64,000 nt of DNA from NCBI RefSeq assembly GCF_003570715.1, contig NZ_QXXQ01000016.1, positions 23,209-87,208 of the forward strand, given 5' to 3'. A program made the translations under genes and the position numbers. Positions within the stretch are counted from its first letter, which is position 1. Every line of letters starts with the position of its first letter. Source of the stretch: Gemmobacter lutimaris (GTDB lineage: Bacteria > Pseudomonadota > Alphaproteobacteria > Rhodobacterales > Rhodobacteraceae). This document shows, one piece after another, positions 27,964-35,921 of the stretch. Below the pieces are notes generated by a model. That model did not search any database. It was not told the origin of the DNA and was given only the letters and a program-made list of their open reading frames with translations.

Positions 27964-28724
27964 TTGATCTGAAAGGCAAACGCGGCCTCGTGGTTGGCGT
28001 GGCGAATGAGGCCAGCATCGCCGCCGGTTGCGCCAGGGCCTTTCGCGCGGCGGGGGCAGAGCTGGCGCTGACCTTTCTTAATGAAAAGGCCCGGCCATGG
28101 GTCGAACCCGTGGCGCAGGAAGTGGGTGCGCCGCTGTTCCTTCCTTGCGATGTGCGTGAACCCGGCCAGTTGGAAGCCGTGTTTGACCGCATTACCGCTG
28201 AATGGGGGCGGCTTGATTTTCTGCTTCATGCCATCGCCTTCGCCCCGCGCGAGGATCTGCACACCAGCGTTGTCAACGCTTCGGCCGAAGGTTTTGCGAC
28301 GGCGATGGATATCTCTTGCCACTCCTTCCTGCGCATGGCGCGGCTGGCGCGGCCTTTGATGCAGGCGGGTGGTTCGCTGATCACGGTCAGCTTTTACGGC
28401 GCGGATCGGGTGGTCGAGAATTACAACCTCATGGGTCCGGTAAAGGCCGCGCTGGAGGCTTCGGTCCGCTATGCGGCGGCCGATCTGGCGGGCGAAGGGA
28501 TTCGTGCCTTTTCGCTTTCAACCGGTCCGGTCAAGACCCGCGCCGCCTCGGGGATCGACCGGTTCGATGCGCTGATGGATAAGATTCGCGCCCGTACGCC
28601 TGCGGGAAAACTGGTAAGCATCGAAGAGATCGGTACGCTGGCGGCCTTTCTGGCAACCGAGGCCGCAAGTCCCATGAGCGGATCGGTGGTCTATGCCGAT
28701 AACGGATTTCACACCACCGCCTGA
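27960..28724 (+). CDS. fabI: FabI-type enoyl-ACP reductase
   Basis: NAD(P)H-dependent SDR enzyme, 254 residues. The Rossmann nucleotide motif is the FabI form GVANEASIAAGCA. Tyr146 (SFYGADR) and the catalytic pair Tyr155/Lys162 (YNLMGPVKAALEAS) are present, as is the C-terminal GSVVYADNGFHT. It is last in the phaC operon and overlaps ackA by four bases. A dedicated copy here may serve as a redox sink or a butyrate-type route, or could give intrinsic triclosan tolerance; a chromosomal fabI presumably also exists. Confidence 0.9.
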   Translation: MIDLKGKRGLVVGVANEASIAAGCARAFRAAGAELALTFLNEKARPWVEPVAQEVGAPLFLPCDVREPGQLEAVFDRITAEWGRLDFLLHAIAFAPREDLHTSVVNASAEGFATAMDISCHSFLRMARLARPLMQAGGSLITVSFYGADRVVENYNLMGPVKAALEASVRYAAADLAGEGIRAFSLSTGPVKTRAASGIDRFDALMDKIRARTPAGKLVSIEEIGTLAAFLATEAASPMSGSVVYADNGFHTTA

Positions 28725-28902
28725 GGCAGGCGCGGGGCCCCGCCCTTGACCGGAAGGCGGATCCGGGGCAAAGCGGAATCAACATCAGTTGACAGCATTC
28801 TGACAGGCGCCGCCGCGTGACCTTCTTTACGGTTCATCCCTTCCATTCCTTCAATCTTGCCGTGGTCTTGCTGATCGCGGGCAAGATCGGCGTTGTTGCA
28901 GA

Positions 28903-28919
28903 ACTCCCGCTTCGGGAGT
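28903..28919. repeat. short hairpin after the phaC operon
   Basis: ACTCCCG and CGGGAGT surround CTT. It follows GGCGTTGTTGCAGA, which looks like the terminus of an IS5-type element, so this may be an IS relic or a weak terminator; no T-run follows. Confidence 0.35.
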
Positions 28920-29094
28920 GAGGAGTAACGCGCGAAAGTTGGTGATGCCCTGAGGGGCGGCATATCATGGCGGTGTTCAGACGCCGTCAATTCTCAGCCG
29001 AGAAAGGGATATGATGGTGTGGATGCCGCCGCCCGGCGTCATCGCAACATATCGTCATGCTGATGGCAGCGTGGCAAAGGAATGAGGCACCCAC

Positions 29095-30120
29095 ATGACT
29101 ACAGCAACCATCATCGGCCTTGATCTGGCAAAGAACGTTTTCCACGCGCATGGTGCCTCCGAAGCCGGTGCCGTCGTGTTTCGCAAAAAGCTTTCTCGAA
29201 GCCAGGTTCTGCCGTTTCTCTCGGAGCAACCCAAATGCATCGTCGCCATGGAAGCCTGTGCGACCGCCCACGGTTGGGCGCGGGAGATTGAACGCCTCGG
29301 CCACAGTCCACGCTTGATCCCACCGCAATATGTGAAGCCATATGTCAAACGCCAGAAAAATGATATGGCAGACGCGGAAGCCATTGCCGAGGCGGGCTCA
29401 CGTCCGACCATGAGGTTTGTCGAGCCCAAACCCGAGGATCAGCAGATCAGCGCGATGGCCTATCGGACGCGGCAGATGTTCATTGGCCAACGCACCCAAA
29501 CGATCAACGCCTTGCGTTCGCATCTGGCGGAACACGGTGTGATTGCCGCGACCAATATGTGTGGCCTGAAGAAACTGTCTGCGATGATTGAAGACGAAAC
29601 GGTGTCCATGCCATGCAAAGTCCGCGAATTGGCGCATGTCTATGTCGACCATATCGCGCAGCTGACAGCGCAGATCGCAGAGATGACGGGTGAGATGCGG
29701 GAAATGGCCAAGAAATCCGCGGTGGTGAAGCGCTTGCAGACTGTCCCCGGGGTTGGACTGCAAACCGCAATGGCAGTCGAAACATTCGCGCCGGATCCGG
29801 GATGTTTTTCCCGCGGGCGGGATTTCTCGGCTTGGCTGGGACTGGTGCCCAGACAGAATTCCACAGGCGGGAAAAGCCGCTTGGGGAAGGTCTCGGAGAT
29901 GGGGCAGGTAGACATTCGCAGCCATCTCATCAGAGGCGCCATGTCGGTTATTTCAGCAGCGACCCGTTTTGGCATCAAGAAGGGCTCGTGGCTTGAACGG
30001 CTTCTGGCTCGGAAACCAAAACTCGTGGCGGCGGTCACCCTGGCAAATAGAATGGCCCGTGCGATCTGGGCGATGCTGACGAAGAACGAGGATTACAAGA
30101 ACCCCGAGGCGGTCGCGTAA
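29095..30120 (+). CDS. IS110 family (IS1111-like) transposase, intact
   Basis: A 341-residue DEDD transposase. N-terminal RuvC-like domain: IGLDLAKNVFHAHG, AMEACATAHGWARE, IPPQYVKPYVKRQKNDMADA. C-terminal Tnp_20 domain with the serine-bearing segment TVPGVGLQTAMAVE and FSAWLGLVPRQNSTGGKSRL. Full length with no frameshift. The non-coding flanks up to 28949 and 30399 probably include its ends and bridge-RNA region, which I cannot delimit. Confidence 0.92.
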   Translation: MTTATIIGLDLAKNVFHAHGASEAGAVVFRKKLSRSQVLPFLSEQPKCIVAMEACATAHGWAREIERLGHSPRLIPPQYVKPYVKRQKNDMADAEAIAEAGSRPTMRFVEPKPEDQQISAMAYRTRQMFIGQRTQTINALRSHLAEHGVIAATNMCGLKKLSAMIEDETVSMPCKVRELAHVYVDHIAQLTAQIAEMTGEMREMAKKSAVVKRLQTVPGVGLQTAMAVETFAPDPGCFSRGRDFSAWLGLVPRQNSTGGKSRLGKVSEMGQVDIRSHLIRGAMSVISAATRFGIKKGSWLERLLARKPKLVAAVTLANRMARAIWAMLTKNEDYKNPEAVA

Positions 30121-30399
30121 CAGCGAGACGCGCCAATCTCTGCCTCGGTCGATGTGTGAGGAGGTCACCGAAGCTTTTATGGGAAACTGATCGGCCAGAT
30201 CCGGACCGGGAAAACCATCTATGTGGCATTGGGCGTCCAAGCCCTCGGATATGATTTGGACCCGGTACGCGCATCACCATATCGGCCCGCGGCCATGAAC
30301 AGTGCCGCAACGACAAGGCCTAATACATGACCGCACCCGATCGCACCCAAAGAGGTTCAAAATACCCCTTGCACCAAAGGCGGCATCCATACATGCCAC

Positions 30400-31650
30400 A
30401 TGTCGGAGACTACCATCAGCACGCTGCCCGATCCATCGGGGTTTTCGCCGGATCCGCTGACGGACCTCATCCGGGAGGGTGCGCGCAAGCTTATCGAACA
30501 AGCGGTTGAGGCCGAGCTGGCAACGCTCCTCGCCGCGTTCGCTGAGGAAAGGCTCGATGACGGCCGGGCCAGGCTGGTGCGGCACGGACATTTGCCGGAG
30601 CGCGAAATCCTGACCGGGATCGGTCCGGTCGCCGTGAAGGTGCCGCGGGTGCGGGATCGCAAGCCGGGAGCGGAGAGGATCTCCTTCACGCCCAGCATCC
30701 TGCCGCGCTACCTGCGCAAGGCCAAATCGGTCGAGGAACTGCTGCCCTGGCTCTACCTCAAGGGGGTCTCCACCGGCGATTTCGGCGAGGCGCTGGCCGC
30801 CCTTCTGGGGCCGGACGCCAAGGGCCTGTCGGCCAAGACCGTCACCCGCCTGAAAGCCAACTGGTGGTCCGAATACGAGGCTTGGGAGAAGCGCGACCTC
30901 GGAACCCGGCGGTTCCTCTACATCTGGGCCGACGGTGTCTACTTCAAGCCGCGCATGGCCGAGGAAAAGCAATGCGTTCTGGTCATCGTCGGGGCGGATG
31001 AATACGGCCGGAAGGAACTGCTGGCCATGACCGACGGCTTCCGCGAGAGCACCCAGAGCTGGCGCGAGGTGCTGCTCGATCTCAAGCGGCGCGGCCTCAC
31101 GCAGGATCCCAAGCTCGCGATCGGCGACGGTGCCCTCGGCTTCTGGACGGCCCTGCGCGAAGTCTTCCCCACGACGCAGGAGCAGCGGTGCTGGCTGCAC
31201 AAGACCATGAACGTGCTGAACGCGCTGCCGAAATCGGCGCAGGCCAGGGCCAAAGGACACCTGCACGACATCTGGCAGGCCGGGACAAAGGCCGAAGCCA
31301 ACGTCGCCTTCAACTTCTTCGTCGAAACCTACGGCGTGAAATGGGACAAGGCGGTGGCCAAGCTGGTCAAGGACCGGGACGCGCTGCTGACCCTCTACGA
31401 CTATCCGGCCGAGCACTGGAAACATATCCGGACGTCAAATCCGATCGAGAGCACCTTCGCCACCGTCCGGCACCGCACCCGGCGAACCAAGGGCTGCCTG
31501 AGCCGAAAGACCGGGCTCGCCATGGCCTTCCGGCTGATGATGTCGGCGCAGAAGAAATGGCGGAGGCTCGACGGCCGGAACCGCCTGCCAGAGGTCATCA
31601 GCGGGGTTGAGTTCCGCGACGGCGTCCGCCACATTCAAGCTGCCGCCTGA
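30400..31650 (+). CDS. IS256 family (Mutator-type) transposase
   Basis: DDE transposase of 416 residues. Landmarks are FTPSILPRYLRKAKSVEELL (conserved N-terminal helix), FLYIWADGVYFKPR with the first catalytic Asp, LAIGDGALGFWTALREVFP with the second, and HIRTSNPIESTFATVRHRTR with the C-terminal Glu. Intact frame. Its native promoter region is separated from the left terminal repeat by the IS110 insertion, which may have silenced or altered expression. Confidence 0.93.
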   Translation: MSETTISTLPDPSGFSPDPLTDLIREGARKLIEQAVEAELATLLAAFAEERLDDGRARLVRHGHLPEREILTGIGPVAVKVPRVRDRKPGAERISFTPSILPRYLRKAKSVEELLPWLYLKGVSTGDFGEALAALLGPDAKGLSAKTVTRLKANWWSEYEAWEKRDLGTRRFLYIWADGVYFKPRMAEEKQCVLVIVGADEYGRKELLAMTDGFRESTQSWREVLLDLKRRGLTQDPKLAIGDGALGFWTALREVFPTTQEQRCWLHKTMNVLNALPKSAQARAKGHLHDIWQAGTKAEANVAFNFFVETYGVKWDKAVAKLVKDRDALLTLYDYPAEHWKHIRTSNPIESTFATVRHRTRRTKGCLSRKTGLAMAFRLMMSAQKKWRRLDGRNRLPEVISGVEFRDGVRHIQAAA

Positions 31651-31680
31651 TCAAGCGTCACCAACTTTCGAGCATATCTC

Positions 31681-31985
31681 GCGCCGCGGCATGACACACG
31701 CCTTTCAGCAAGGCTAACTCAAATTGATGGGAATCCTGATCAGTCTGAGCGAACGGCGACACATGGAGCAAGCGCTGTGATCACCCCTCTTGCATTGCTA
31801 CTGCTGATGATATTCGCGGCCCGGACCAAAGCTCAGACGCTTGTCTACGTTCCCCTGAGGAGCATGAGTCTATTCCGCAGCACTGGTAGACTGCATATGA
31901 TGGAACATCTTGCTAGCCGACGTCCCGCATAAGCGCACGAATGGGAGTTGGAGCGGGTCGCACGGCGAGAGCATTAAGGCCACGA
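31681..31985. other. intergenic stretch with no gene seen
   Basis: Between the IS256 end and the lspA stop I see no reading frame, RNA or repeat worth naming. Confidence 0.5.
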
Positions 31986-32480
31986 TTACGTGGTTTTAGA
32001 TGAGTTCCTCACGGCAACGTTGCTTTGCTTCCGGCTGAATTGGCAGAAGACCAGCAAGATAGCCCCGGCCGTGATCCATACATCTGCAAGGTTGAACACA
32101 AAAGGGTGCCATGCCCCGAAGTGCAGATCGAGATAGTCGGTCACTGTTCCATACACCGCACGGTCAATGACATTGGCGAGCGCCCCTGCCACGATGGAAG
32201 AGGCGGCGATACGTTCCAAGCCTTGCGATCTAAAAGCCCAGAGCGCGAAACTTGCTGTTAATGCGGCCGTAGCAAGCAGCAGCGTGAGCCGTGCAATCTC
32301 ACCCTCGAATGAAAGCAGGCTGAACGAAACCCCATGATTGAAGGTCAGACGCAGCGCGACAAAGGGCAGAAATTCGGTTGCTGCGCCATAGGGTTCGAGG
32401 GAGGCGCGCGCCCATAGCTTTGCTGCAAGATCGAGCGCAGCTCCAAAGGCGATGATGAGTATAGGCCAAGCCATTTTCAT
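31986..32480 (-). CDS. lspA: lipoprotein signal peptidase (signal peptidase II), metal-island copy A
   Basis: Inner-membrane aspartic protease of 164 residues, four spans. Catalytic Asp106 (NVIDRAVYG) and Asp133 (FNLADVWI) are both present, as is NHGVSFSL. It removes signal peptides of lipoproteins. Its ATG overlaps the stop of the HMA-CDF gene (ATGA), so it is expressed with the metal pump from the MerR-controlled promoter. LspA copies recur next to Pb/Cd/Zn resistance genes (the pbr systems are the known case). A second copy is at 45068. Confidence 0.92.
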   Translation of the reverse strand: MKMAWPILIIAFGAALDLAAKLWARASLEPYGAATEFLPFVALRLTFNHGVSFSLLSFEGEIARLTLLLATAALTASFALWAFRSQGLERIAASSIVAGALANVIDRAVYGTVTDYLDLHFGAWHPFVFNLADVWITAGAILLVFCQFSRKQSNVAVRNSSKTT

Positions 32481-33346
32481 GCACGGCCCGCCTGTTTGAG
32501 GTCGGAACGCGCATCTCGGATGATCGACCACGCCGATTGCAGGAACAGGCCCGCCACGGCGAACGCCACCAGAAGATCAGGCCAGGGCGAGCCGAGCGCC
32601 CAGACGAGGACGGCCGCGACGACCACAGCAAGATTGCCAATCGCATCGTTGCGCGAGAACAGCCAGACAGCGCGCATATTGGCATCCCCTTTGCGGTGCG
32701 GCAGCAGCACCAGGGCGGCAGCCACATTGACGATGAAGGCCACGACCGCGAAGCTGCCCATGAGGAAGGTTTCCGGCTGATGCTCGACAAAGACGCGGTA
32801 GAGCGTCGAGCCAATCACGCCAAGCCCGAGGAGGCCCAGGAACACACCTTGCAGCAGCGCCGCCTTGGCGCGAGCTGCGAGACCCCATCCCACTGCGATA
32901 AGGCCGAGGAAGGAAATCAGGCCGTCGCCTACAAAATCGAGCGCATCCGCCTGTAGGGCCTGCGAACCCGACAGAAAGCTGCCGATAATCTCGATCACGC
33001 CATAGCCGACATTAAGCAGGACGACGATCCAGAGTGCGCGCTTGTAGGCGGAGGTAACGTGCGACAGGTCAGGGATCTTGTCGTCATCCTCATCAGCCTC
33101 CACCCCGTCCACCTTGGGCTGGCCAATGCGGTCAAGCTGATAACCCAGGCTTGTTACCACTTGCTCAACAACAGGAAGCCGTGCCTGTGGATCATCGACA
33201 TTGAGCGTCATGATCTGCGAGGCAATCGACACCTTCACATCGCCCACCCCTTCAACCTTGCGGGCCGCGCCCTCGATCTTGGCGGCGCAGGACGCGCAGT
33301 CCATGCCCGTGACGTGATAGCGGATTGTGTCGGTTGCAGCGGCCAT
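32477..33346 (-). CDS. HMA-CDF fusion cation efflux protein
   Basis: A 289-residue inner-membrane transporter. Residues 1-75 are a heavy-metal-associated domain with GMDCASC (Cys17, Cys20), unusual for the CDF family, and are followed by an acidic linker (EADEDDD) and about six spans of a cation-diffusion-facilitator-like permease. TM2 reads LQADALDFVGD, a DxxxD in place of HxxxD. It probably exports Zn, Cd, Co or Pb using proton antiport. It is transcribed with lspA from a dyad facing a MerR gene. Confidence 0.85.
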   Translation of the reverse strand: MAAATDTIRYHVTGMDCASCAAKIEGAARKVEGVGDVKVSIASQIMTLNVDDPQARLPVVEQVVTSLGYQLDRIGQPKVDGVEADEDDDKIPDLSHVTSAYKRALWIVVLLNVGYGVIEIIGSFLSGSQALQADALDFVGDGLISFLGLIAVGWGLAARAKAALLQGVFLGLLGLGVIGSTLYRVFVEHQPETFLMGSFAVVAFIVNVAAALVLLPHRKGDANMRAVWLFSRNDAIGNLAVVVAAVLVWALGSPWPDLLVAFAVAGLFLQSAWSIIRDARSDLKQAGRA

Positions 33347-33384
33347 TCGTTGGTCCTCGAAACTCTAGCCTTGCCCTGCTACAA

Positions 33385-33401
33385 CCTGTAGCGACTACAG
33401 G
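33385..33401 (-). promoter_or_regulatory. MerR-family operator/promoter for the CDF-lspA operon
   Basis: CCTGTAGCGACTACAGG is a perfect 7-3-7 dyad of the CadR/PbrR/ZntR kind. On the minus strand it is embedded between a TTGCTC -35 and TAGCAG -10 with a 19-bp spacer, the elongated spacing that MerR activators correct by DNA distortion. Confidence 0.8.
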
Positions 33402-33415
33402 AGCAAGGCAAAAAG

Positions 33416-33802
33416 ATGCAGATCGGAGATTTATCCCGGCAGGCGGGCGTGAACATCGAGACGATCCGCTATTATGAGCGCATTGGGGTTTTGCCCAAGC
33501 CTGCCCGCCAGCTGAACGGACGACGCACCTACAGCCCCGTCGATGCTGAACGCTTGGGCTTCATCCGCCATGCGCGCGAGCTTGGCTTTGATCTGCCAAG
33601 CATCCGCATCCTGCTGGCCTTGCAAGAGAGGCCGGAAGCATCATGTGAGGATGCGAGCCGTATTGCCCAAGAGCAGCTTGAGGCAGTCGAAAGCCGTATT
33701 GCCCGTCTACTTCTTCTACAGGATGAACTGGCCCGCATGGTTAGAGAATGCAAACGAGGCAAGGTATCTGAATGCCGGGTAATCGAGGCTCTAGCTACCT
33801 GA
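33416..33802 (+). CDS. MerR family heavy-metal sensor (CadR/PbrR-like)
   Basis: A 128-residue regulator: winged helix MQIGDLSRQAGVNIETIRYY, then the dimerisation helix and the metal loop. Cysteines lie where Cd/Pb/Zn sensors have them: one before the long helix (EASCEDASR) and two in CKRGKVSEC. It lies 14 bp from the operator and is divergent from the pump gene it should activate in response to Cd, Pb or Zn. Confidence 0.9.
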   Translation: MQIGDLSRQAGVNIETIRYYERIGVLPKPARQLNGRRTYSPVDAERLGFIRHARELGFDLPSIRILLALQERPEASCEDASRIAQEQLEAVESRIARLLLLQDELARMVRECKRGKVSECRVIEALAT

Positions 33803-33863
33803 GAATGATAGTCAATCAAGCATACACCTCTCAGACTTCTCCGTGATGTGCATGCAGGCAGTT

Positions 33864-34178
33864 CTAGTGGTTGCTCAGGACCTCGATGACCTTGCAGTCC
33901 GAGACTGTGCCCTGGGCGCATTGCGTCAGCATGCGTTCCAGTTCCTGCTGCAGGGCCTGACGGCGCGTAATACGGTCCTCGACCGCGACAAGCTGGCGCG
34001 TGGCGATGACATCAGCAGCAGCGCAAGTCATGTCGGGCTGGTCCGAAAGACTGAGCAGTTCCCGGATGTCGTCCAGCGGAAAGCCGAGTTCACGGGAGTG
34101 GTGGATAAAGGCGAGCCGCTCCTGCTCCGGCGCAGCACGATCATGGTCACGCGCAAGCCGCCCCTGTCGAGCGGGAGA
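33864..34178 (-). pseudogene. C-terminal part of a second MerR-type metal regulator
   Basis: From about [20 protein letters not shown] to CKVIEVLSNH this is the second half of a MerR sensor, with metal-loop cysteines in CAAADV and CAQGTVSDC. The DNA-binding winged helix is missing: upstream the frame crosses a junction near 34178, directly against the helicase fragment on the other strand. It cannot bind its operator. It resembles the intact regulator at 41592 in this region. Confidence 0.8.
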
Positions 34179-34179
34179 A

Positions 34180-34674
34180 ATCCTGGCATCAGAGAAGATG
34201 GGCAAGATCGTTCGCGACAAGTACCCCGAGCTGGACGAGGCCGATCAGGAGGCCGTGCGCCAGCACGCCATTGCCGCGATGAATTTCACGCAGCAGGCCA
34301 AGAAGACGCTGTTGGGGGATGGCACCGATGCTCCGTCCAACACCGCCTTTGTCGATGGCGTTCGCCAGTTCGCCATGAGCGTCAAGGAGCTGGATATCGA
34401 CCTGATTGACCGGATTAACCCGTTCAGCGAAGCCTATGCGATCCTCGCCAAGACCATGAGCGAGGAGAGCCTGAAAGAGGTGGCCGCGGTGATCGAGGCC
34501 AAGAAGATCAAGCTGTCCCCGGAGGAAGCCCGAGACCTCGCCAAGCGTGCTGTGAAGTTCAAACAGGAGCGCGGGCGGCTGCCGTCATTGACCTCCACAG
34601 ATGCCTGGGAGAAACGCATGGCCGAAGGCGTGGCCTTCCTCACGCGCATGAAGCAGGAGGCGATGAATGGCTAA
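34180..34674 (+). pseudogene. C-terminal fragment of a helicase-like protein paired with the GIY-YIG gene
   Basis: About 160 residues beginning near SEKMGKIVRDKYPELDE continue in frame to a stop overlapping the next gene's start. The segment looks like the helical C terminus of the DEAD/DEAH helicase partner usually found before such GIY-YIG proteins, but no helicase motif remains, so this assignment is inferred from context. The upstream frame is antisense to the broken MerR gene. Gene loss took everything N-terminal to about 34180. Confidence 0.55.
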
Positions 34675-35848
34675 CATGTTCACCGAAGATGACGATGCCC
34701 TGCTGTCCGAGCTGGGCATCGAAGTCGAGAAGAAGAAGCAGGTCACGCGGACGCCCCGCGAAGAACGGATTATCGCGGGCTTCGAGGACATCCAGAAATT
34801 CGTCGCCGAGCATGGACGGCTGCCTCGGCATTCCGAGGCAGGCGATATTTTCGAACGGCTTTATGCCGTGCGCCTTCAACGGCTGCGGGAGTTGCCGGAA
34901 GCCGCTGACCTTCTTGCCGACCTCGATGCTGGGGGCCTGCTGTCCGGAGTAGAGGTGACGCCAGTTGCCGATGATCTGGATGACGATGCGTTGCTTGCCG
35001 CGCTTGGCGTCGAGGTCGAAGCCTCCCCTATCACCGAGCTGAAGCATGTCCGTTCTAACGCCGAACGCAAGGAGGCGGAGGACATCGCGAACCGTCAGCG
35101 GTGTGAGGATTTCGAGACGTTCCAACCGCTGTTCGAGAAGGTACAGCGTGAACTGGATGCCGGGCAGCGTGAAACCCGCCCCTTCGAGCTGAAGGCCGAG
35201 ATCCAGAAGGGCCGTTTCTTCATCGTTGAGGGGCAAAAGGCCTATGTCGCGGAGATGGGCGAGGAGACCCTTACCGATCAAGGTCGGACGGATGCCCGTC
35301 TGCGCGTGATTTTCGACAACGGTACGGAAAGCAGAATGCTGATGCGTTCGCTTCAGCGGGCTTTGAACAAGGACGAGTCCGGTCGGAGGATCACCGAGTC
35401 CGTCGCGGGGCCGTTGTTCGCGGACGCACCCGAAGAGGGCGATAGCACCACCGGCACGATCTATGTCCTGCGCAGCAAGTCGGATCATCCAATGGTGTCT
35501 GAGAACAGGGACCTCGTGCACAAGATTGGCGTGACCACATTGGGTGTCGAGAAGAGGATTGCCGGCGCGCATCTTCAACCGACCTTCCTGATGGCGCCGG
35601 TCGAGGTCGTGGCGACCTATGAGCTCTACAACATCAACCAGACTCGGCTTGAAAACCTGATCCACCGGATTTTCGGGACTGCACAGCTCGACATCGAAAT
35701 TCCGGATCGGTTCGGTCGTCCCGTGACGCCCAGAGAGTGGTTTCTGGTGCCGCTGTTCGTCATTGACGAGGCGGTTCAGAAGATCAAGGACGGCACGATT
35801 ACCAAGTTTCGCTATGACCCGGAGAAGGCCAGCCTCGTCTCCAGCTGA
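34667..35848 (+). CDS. GIY-YIG nuclease family protein (T5orf172/MUG113-like)
   Basis: A 393-residue protein. N-terminal two thirds are helical, with repeated DDALLSELGIEVE and DDALLAALGVEVE segments; the C-terminal third holds a GIY-YIG-like core: GTIYVLRSKSDHP, HKIGVTTLGVEKRIAGAHLQ and the Glu-bearing TRLENLIHRIFG. Such genes commonly follow a DEAD/DEAH helicase in restriction-like phage defence pairs. It overlaps the helicase remnant by 8 bp, confirming the original operon. Without the helicase the system is probably inactive. Confidence 0.8.
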   Translation: MANMFTEDDDALLSELGIEVEKKKQVTRTPREERIIAGFEDIQKFVAEHGRLPRHSEAGDIFERLYAVRLQRLRELPEAADLLADLDAGGLLSGVEVTPVADDLDDDALLAALGVEVEASPITELKHVRSNAERKEAEDIANRQRCEDFETFQPLFEKVQRELDAGQRETRPFELKAEIQKGRFFIVEGQKAYVAEMGEETLTDQGRTDARLRVIFDNGTESRMLMRSLQRALNKDESGRRITESVAGPLFADAPEEGDSTTGTIYVLRSKSDHPMVSENRDLVHKIGVTTLGVEKRIAGAHLQPTFLMAPVEVVATYELYNINQTRLENLIHRIFGTAQLDIEIPDRFGRPVTPREWFLVPLFVIDEAVQKIKDGTITKFRYDPEKASLVSS

Positions 35849-35921
35849 AGAGTGGGTTGCTGTAACTCTGGAAGAAATTTGACGTTCGCCCTTTTGGGGC
35901 AGGCGTTTGGGTTGTGGCCGT

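Larger units (their letters stand above)
28923..31680 (+). mobile_element. IS256-type element apparently interrupted by an IS110 element
   Basis: Imperfect 26-bp terminal repeats (21 of 26 matching) sit at 28923-28948 and, inverted, at 31655-31680; both contain the exact core CGAAAGTTGGTGA. The right one begins 5 bp after the IS256 transposase stop, where the IR of this family is expected. The left one lies 1.45 kb before that gene with an entire IS110 gene in between. The simplest reading is IS110 insertion in the short IS256 leader. No flanking target duplication was found. Confidence 0.6.

Noticed and set aside
28725..28760. GC-rich palindrome GGGGCCCC after fabI as a terminator
   Set aside because: No room for a loop and no T-run follows, so it does not meet the criteria for an intrinsic terminator.
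30121..30399. possible gene fragment between the IS110 and IS256 transposase genes
   Set aside because: Short stretches look membrane-like on the minus strand but stops interrupt them and no family fits; IS110 flank is the simpler explanation.
34000..34179. N-terminal 60 codons of the frame leading into the helicase remnant
   Set aside because: They are antisense to the MerR fragment and Ser/Arg-rich, so the frame is a chance fusion across a breakpoint.
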